Part shown: piece by piece, positions 61,997 through 64,000 of the stretch
How the letters are laid out: every line of letters starts with the position of its first letter
How positions within the stretch are numbered: position 1 is the first letter of the stretch
Assembly (NCBI GenBank): GCA_050746185.1
Contig: JBOGLA010000018.1
Span: 1 to 64,000, forward strand
DNA: 64,000 nt
Direction: 5' to 3'
Origin: PALSA-188 sp050746185
Lineage (GTDB): Bacteria; Acidobacteriota; Terriglobia; Terriglobales; Acidobacteriaceae
Made by a program: the position numbers and the translations under genes
Notes under the pieces: model-generated
What the model saw: only the letters and a program-made list of their open reading frames with translations
What the model was told of the DNA's origin: nothing
Database searches by the model: none

Positions 61997-62466
61997 ATCC
62001 CACGTCTCGCAAATGCGGCGAGACATGGGGCACCCCTGCGGTGGAATCCGCGCTACACGATCAAGATCAAAGGCCGCGAACGAGGGTGTCCGCGCCACAC
62101 GGGCAAAAGCAGATTCCCTTCGGCTTCGCTCAGGGCAGGCTCTCACAACCTACGTGGTCGGAATGACAGATTCTGAGCTTGAACGGCGACCCACAGGCAT
62201 AAGATTGAACGTGTGGTTTTAGTCAGAGAAAACCCGATTCCCCGATTTGCGTCCTGAAGACGATTTTGCGGAAATCTTGTCAATAGGTAGAAATTACCTC
62301 CAGCAAGCTATGCTGCTGGAAATGCGGCAGATATAATGGCACTAATTGATTTGACTAACCCAAGTCGGTTAAGTTGTTGAAGCCGTGACAGGGCTTTATT
62401 GTTCAGGATTTGACAGGATTGTCAAATTCTTCAGTTTTAACCAGAATCTTGTATGATGTCTCCGCC
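61997..62466. repeat. Repeat cluster between the orphan vapB and the DUF6941-like gene
   Basis: 61999-62033 is a hairpin CCCACGTCTCGC/GCGAGACATGGG with a GGGGCAC outer end, a half of the GTGCCCCA-type elements. 62071-62096 carries GCGAACGAGGGTGTCCGC with a GTGG foot on the minus strand. 62106-62167 is a palindrome fragment (GCAGATTCCC...GGAATGACAG) with a CTCAGGGCAGGCT motif nested in it. The remainder to 62466 shows no gene. Confidence 0.5.
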
Positions 62467-62939
62467 ATGCCAATTACAGGCGGTCCGTATTTAGCAGCAG
62501 CATTTCTGTGCGAAAAAGCGTTACGTGAAATTGATGGAGTTAACAGTTTCATTCGTGTCGTAGATCGCGATGGACCGTGACAGGCCCAACAGAGATTATG
62601 GCTCCCACGGCCGTTCAGGCAACTCTGGTAGTGGTATTCAAATCCGGAATTCACAGAGGGACTGGACATCTGACGATTACGCCGATTTCGCCATCAGAAG
62701 TACGTTTGACACCGCTTGTATTGCCTGTTCACTTCGACGGCGACGACGACCGTGGGCTGGCCGTCCTGTTGCCGATGGCATTTCCAATTCAAGAGCCGGG
62801 ACTATACTGGTTTGATATTTCTCTGGATAATCAGTCTTTTAGTCACATACCACTAAGGGTCGTATACCATCAGGTTGCCCCGATGTCCCAGATGCCGCCC
62901 AGCGCTGGCCCCAATACGGGCCTCCCACCACACCAGTAG
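62467..62939 (+). pseudogene. DUF6941-like protein, frameshifted
   Basis: The start ATG at 62467 gives PITGGPYLAAAFLCEKAL...FIRVVDR, which matches the N-terminus I associate with DUF6941. This frame stops at 62578. Two extra bases near 62567-62570 separate it from the continuing frame WTVTGPTEIMAP... that runs to 62939 and includes LPVHFDGDDDRG and GLYWFDISLD. Together the frames make one protein of about 155 residues. The function of the family is unknown. It is either a pseudogene or a sequence error. The family name is from memory. Confidence 0.6.
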
Positions 62940-63219
62940 CACTGGACGTGCTGACGGATGAGGGTTCGCTGGTTGGTTCACGCTTAACGACAATTCCAGC
63001 TTCCCGCATTTGCTCAAGAGGGTCCCAGTTTGTGGGCTTAGGGTCAGACGTACTCCACCATGCCGGGCCAGTTTGCATCCATACATCGCGAAGTTCTGCG
63101 ATGGAAGCATTCACGTCACTGACGCCAAATTCGGTTCCGCACGACGGACAAATTCTATAATCCATTGGCGGAGCTTCCATTTCGTATCCGCACACAGGGC
63201 ACAAATTTTCAATGTTCAT
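62839..63219 (-). CDS. Zinc-ribbon protein of unknown function
   Basis: N-terminal CPVCGYE...CPSCGTEFGVSD is a four-cysteine zinc ribbon, followed by LRDVWMQTGPAWWS and NWDPLEQMR, a pattern common in small uncharacterised proteins. The ATG at 63219 has GGAG seven bases upstream. The C-terminal 33 residues lie antisense to the end of the DUF6941-like gene and may be an over-run beyond the native end. Confidence 0.65.
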   Translation of the reverse strand: MNIENLCPVCGYEMEAPPMDYRICPSCGTEFGVSDVNASIAELRDVWMQTGPAWWSTSDPKPTNWDPLEQMREAGIVVKREPTSEPSSVSTSSATGVVGGPYWGQRWAASGTSGQPDGIRPLVVCD

Positions 63220-63248
63220 TTTCTGCACTCCGTTCTGAAATAAACGAG

Positions 63249-63271
63249 GTTGTTAGCATGTACATGACAAC
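63249..63271. promoter_or_regulatory. Palindrome upstream of the zinc-ribbon gene
   Basis: GTTGT...ACAAC arms enclose the symmetric CATGTACATG. It lies 30 bases before the zinc-ribbon start, in the gap to the IS region. It may be an operator or part of an insertion-sequence end. I cannot tell which. Confidence 0.3.
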
Positions 63272-63365
63272 GGCCCGCTAATCGCTTCGCCAGACGTACA
63301 GAGCCGTACTGAGCGGCATATAAACGCAGAATCATAACATGATAGGATGAGCCTGAGGGATTGAT

Positions 63366-63557
63366 TTGGCCGCTAAACCTAAGACCACAAGCCCAGAATA
63401 CCAGCGATTCGAGGGCGCACTGCGCCAGGTTTTAAGTGTTTCAAAAACCGAACTAGGGCACCGGGAAAAGCAATATCAGGCTTCGCGTGCGGGGAAACCG
63501 AGGCCCGGTCCTAGACCTAAACACTCTTCTTCGGGCCGCGCTTCCAGCGATAAATAA
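63366..63557 (+). CDS. Small basic protein next to an IS1595-type transposase
   Basis: 63 residues from a TTG start: KPKTTSPEYQRFEGALRQVLSVSK, then an Arg/Pro/Ser-rich tail. Similar short proteins appear in other genomes, from memory. It ends 15 bases before the convergent transposase stop, so it may travel with the insertion sequence. No function assigned. Confidence 0.5.
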   Translation: MAAKPKTTSPEYQRFEGALRQVLSVSKTELGHREKQYQASRAGKPRPGPRPKHSSSGRASSDK

Positions 63558-63571
63558 TCTGACGATACGGA

Positions 63572-64000
63572 TTAGAAAGGCCTCGCTTCGTCCTTGCCAG
63601 TAACTTCCGCGAATGTAAGACGCTTCCCCGCTACTTGTGACAGAGCCAATTCAAATCGTGCAGAATCGCTAAGCTTGCGACCTTCTGAATCTTTTCGATT
63701 GTTATAACGAAATACTTGTTCGTCAACATAGCGGAACAAATGGAACGGCTCGACGGCAACGTAAGTCCCGTTCAGCCCCCTCTTGAGCAATGACCAGAAA
63801 TTCTCCATCCCGTTTGTGTGAACTCGACCGTCAACGTAACCCTGTAAATGATTCACAGTTTCGTGAACATAGTTAGCTTTTAGGGAATCATAAGAAACGG
63901 CCTGATCGGTATAAAGTTTGGAACCGTGCTCGATTTCGTTAAGAATTTGAGTCTGCAAAGTTTCGCGCCGGGTGTTGGCTACGACAGTGGCCCTGACTTT
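63572..64000 (-). CDS. IS1595 family (ISXO2-like) transposase, 5' end outside the window
   Basis: The C-terminal part of an ISXO2-like DDE transposase: YTDQAVSYDSLK carries a catalytic aspartate, and NGMENFWSLLKRGLNGTY carries the catalytic glutamate of the family. The frame stays open to the window edge (…TRRETLQTQ), so the gene is partial only because of the window. The C-terminal end (RLTFAEVTGK) is typical. It marks the right-hand region as mobile. Confidence 0.9.
   Translation of the reverse strand, partial: KVRATVVANTRRETLQTQILNEIEHGSKLYTDQAVSYDSLKANYVHETVNHLQGYVDGRVHTNGMENFWSLLKRGLNGTYVAVEPFHLFRYVDEQVFRYNNRKDSEGRKLSDSARFELALSQVAGKRLTFAEVTGKDEARPF

Noticed and set aside
1..64000. tRNA or rRNA genes
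   Set aside because: I looked for T-loop and acceptor patterns in the gene-free gaps and found none that fold convincingly; a dedicated scan would be needed to be certain.

Overview
The window looks like chromosomal DNA from an Acidobacteriota (Terriglobia-like) bacterium. This is inferred from an Oar-like TonB-dependent receptor with a carboxypeptidase-regulatory domain, lipid A genes (lpxB, lpxD), a PEP-CTERM protein, B12-dependent ribonucleotide reductase, many TTG/GTG starts, GC-rich third positions and dense small palindromic intergenic repeats. No rRNA, tRNA or CRISPR array was seen.

Layout. 1-7.0 kb: a transglutaminase-like gene cut at its 5' side by a repeat, then carA, a small lipoprotein, a GIY-YIG nuclease embedded in paired repeats, and carB. 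7-13 kb: small hypothetical genes, a vapBC toxin-antitoxin pair with a clear operator, a DapA-family aldolase, a crotonase, a PaaA/BoxB-like diiron protein and a rhodanese. 13-26 kb: ribA, rhomboid protease, truB, DUF4136, VOC protein, bifunctional nuclease, miaB, lpxB, an M1-like protein with a degenerate metal site, fabH and lpxD. 26-31 kb, minus strand: dapF-ldcA-mpl-M61 peptidase-plsC, the last four joined by 4-base overlaps, which looks like a cell-wall recycling operon. 31-35 kb, minus strand: mtnP-pfkB-membrane glycosyltransferase, also with 4-base overlaps. 35-42 kb: secreted metalloprotease-like protein, GT2, Tat-exported phosphoesterase and the Oar-like receptor. 42-45 kb: ilvB-ilvN preceded by what reads as a classical attenuator, with a short Ile/Val-rich leader peptide followed by an intrinsic terminator. 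45-52.5 kb: YtxH-like protein, mnmA and cysteine desulfurase (sulfur relay), PEP-CTERM protein and two sugar-phosphate isomerase-like proteins. 52.8-57.9 kb: two hypothetical genes, nrdJ, and a two-gene cassette bracketed by two copies of the nrdJ 3' end. 58-64 kb, an accessory region: a frameshifted OLD-family ATPase/nuclease, a DUF2130 protein, an orphan VapB antitoxin, a frameshifted DUF6941-like gene, a zinc-ribbon protein and the start of an IS1595-type element running off the window.

Three layers of small repeats run through the window: hairpins with a GTAG or GGAG foot (REP-like), paired hairpins with GTGCCCCA-type outer ends (BIME-like), and a TGTCATCCC...GGGATCTGCATTT palindrome that in one place encloses a GIY-YIG gene and in another forms an empty inverted pair. 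Several lie in frame inside essential genes (carB, nrdJ).

The most interesting points are: (1) the cassette after nrdJ, whose flanking 108-bp copies differ only at synonymous positions; (2) the ilvB leader-peptide attenuator; (3) the GIY-YIG/repeat element with its empty counterpart; (4) the OLD + DUF2130 pair as a possible defence module.
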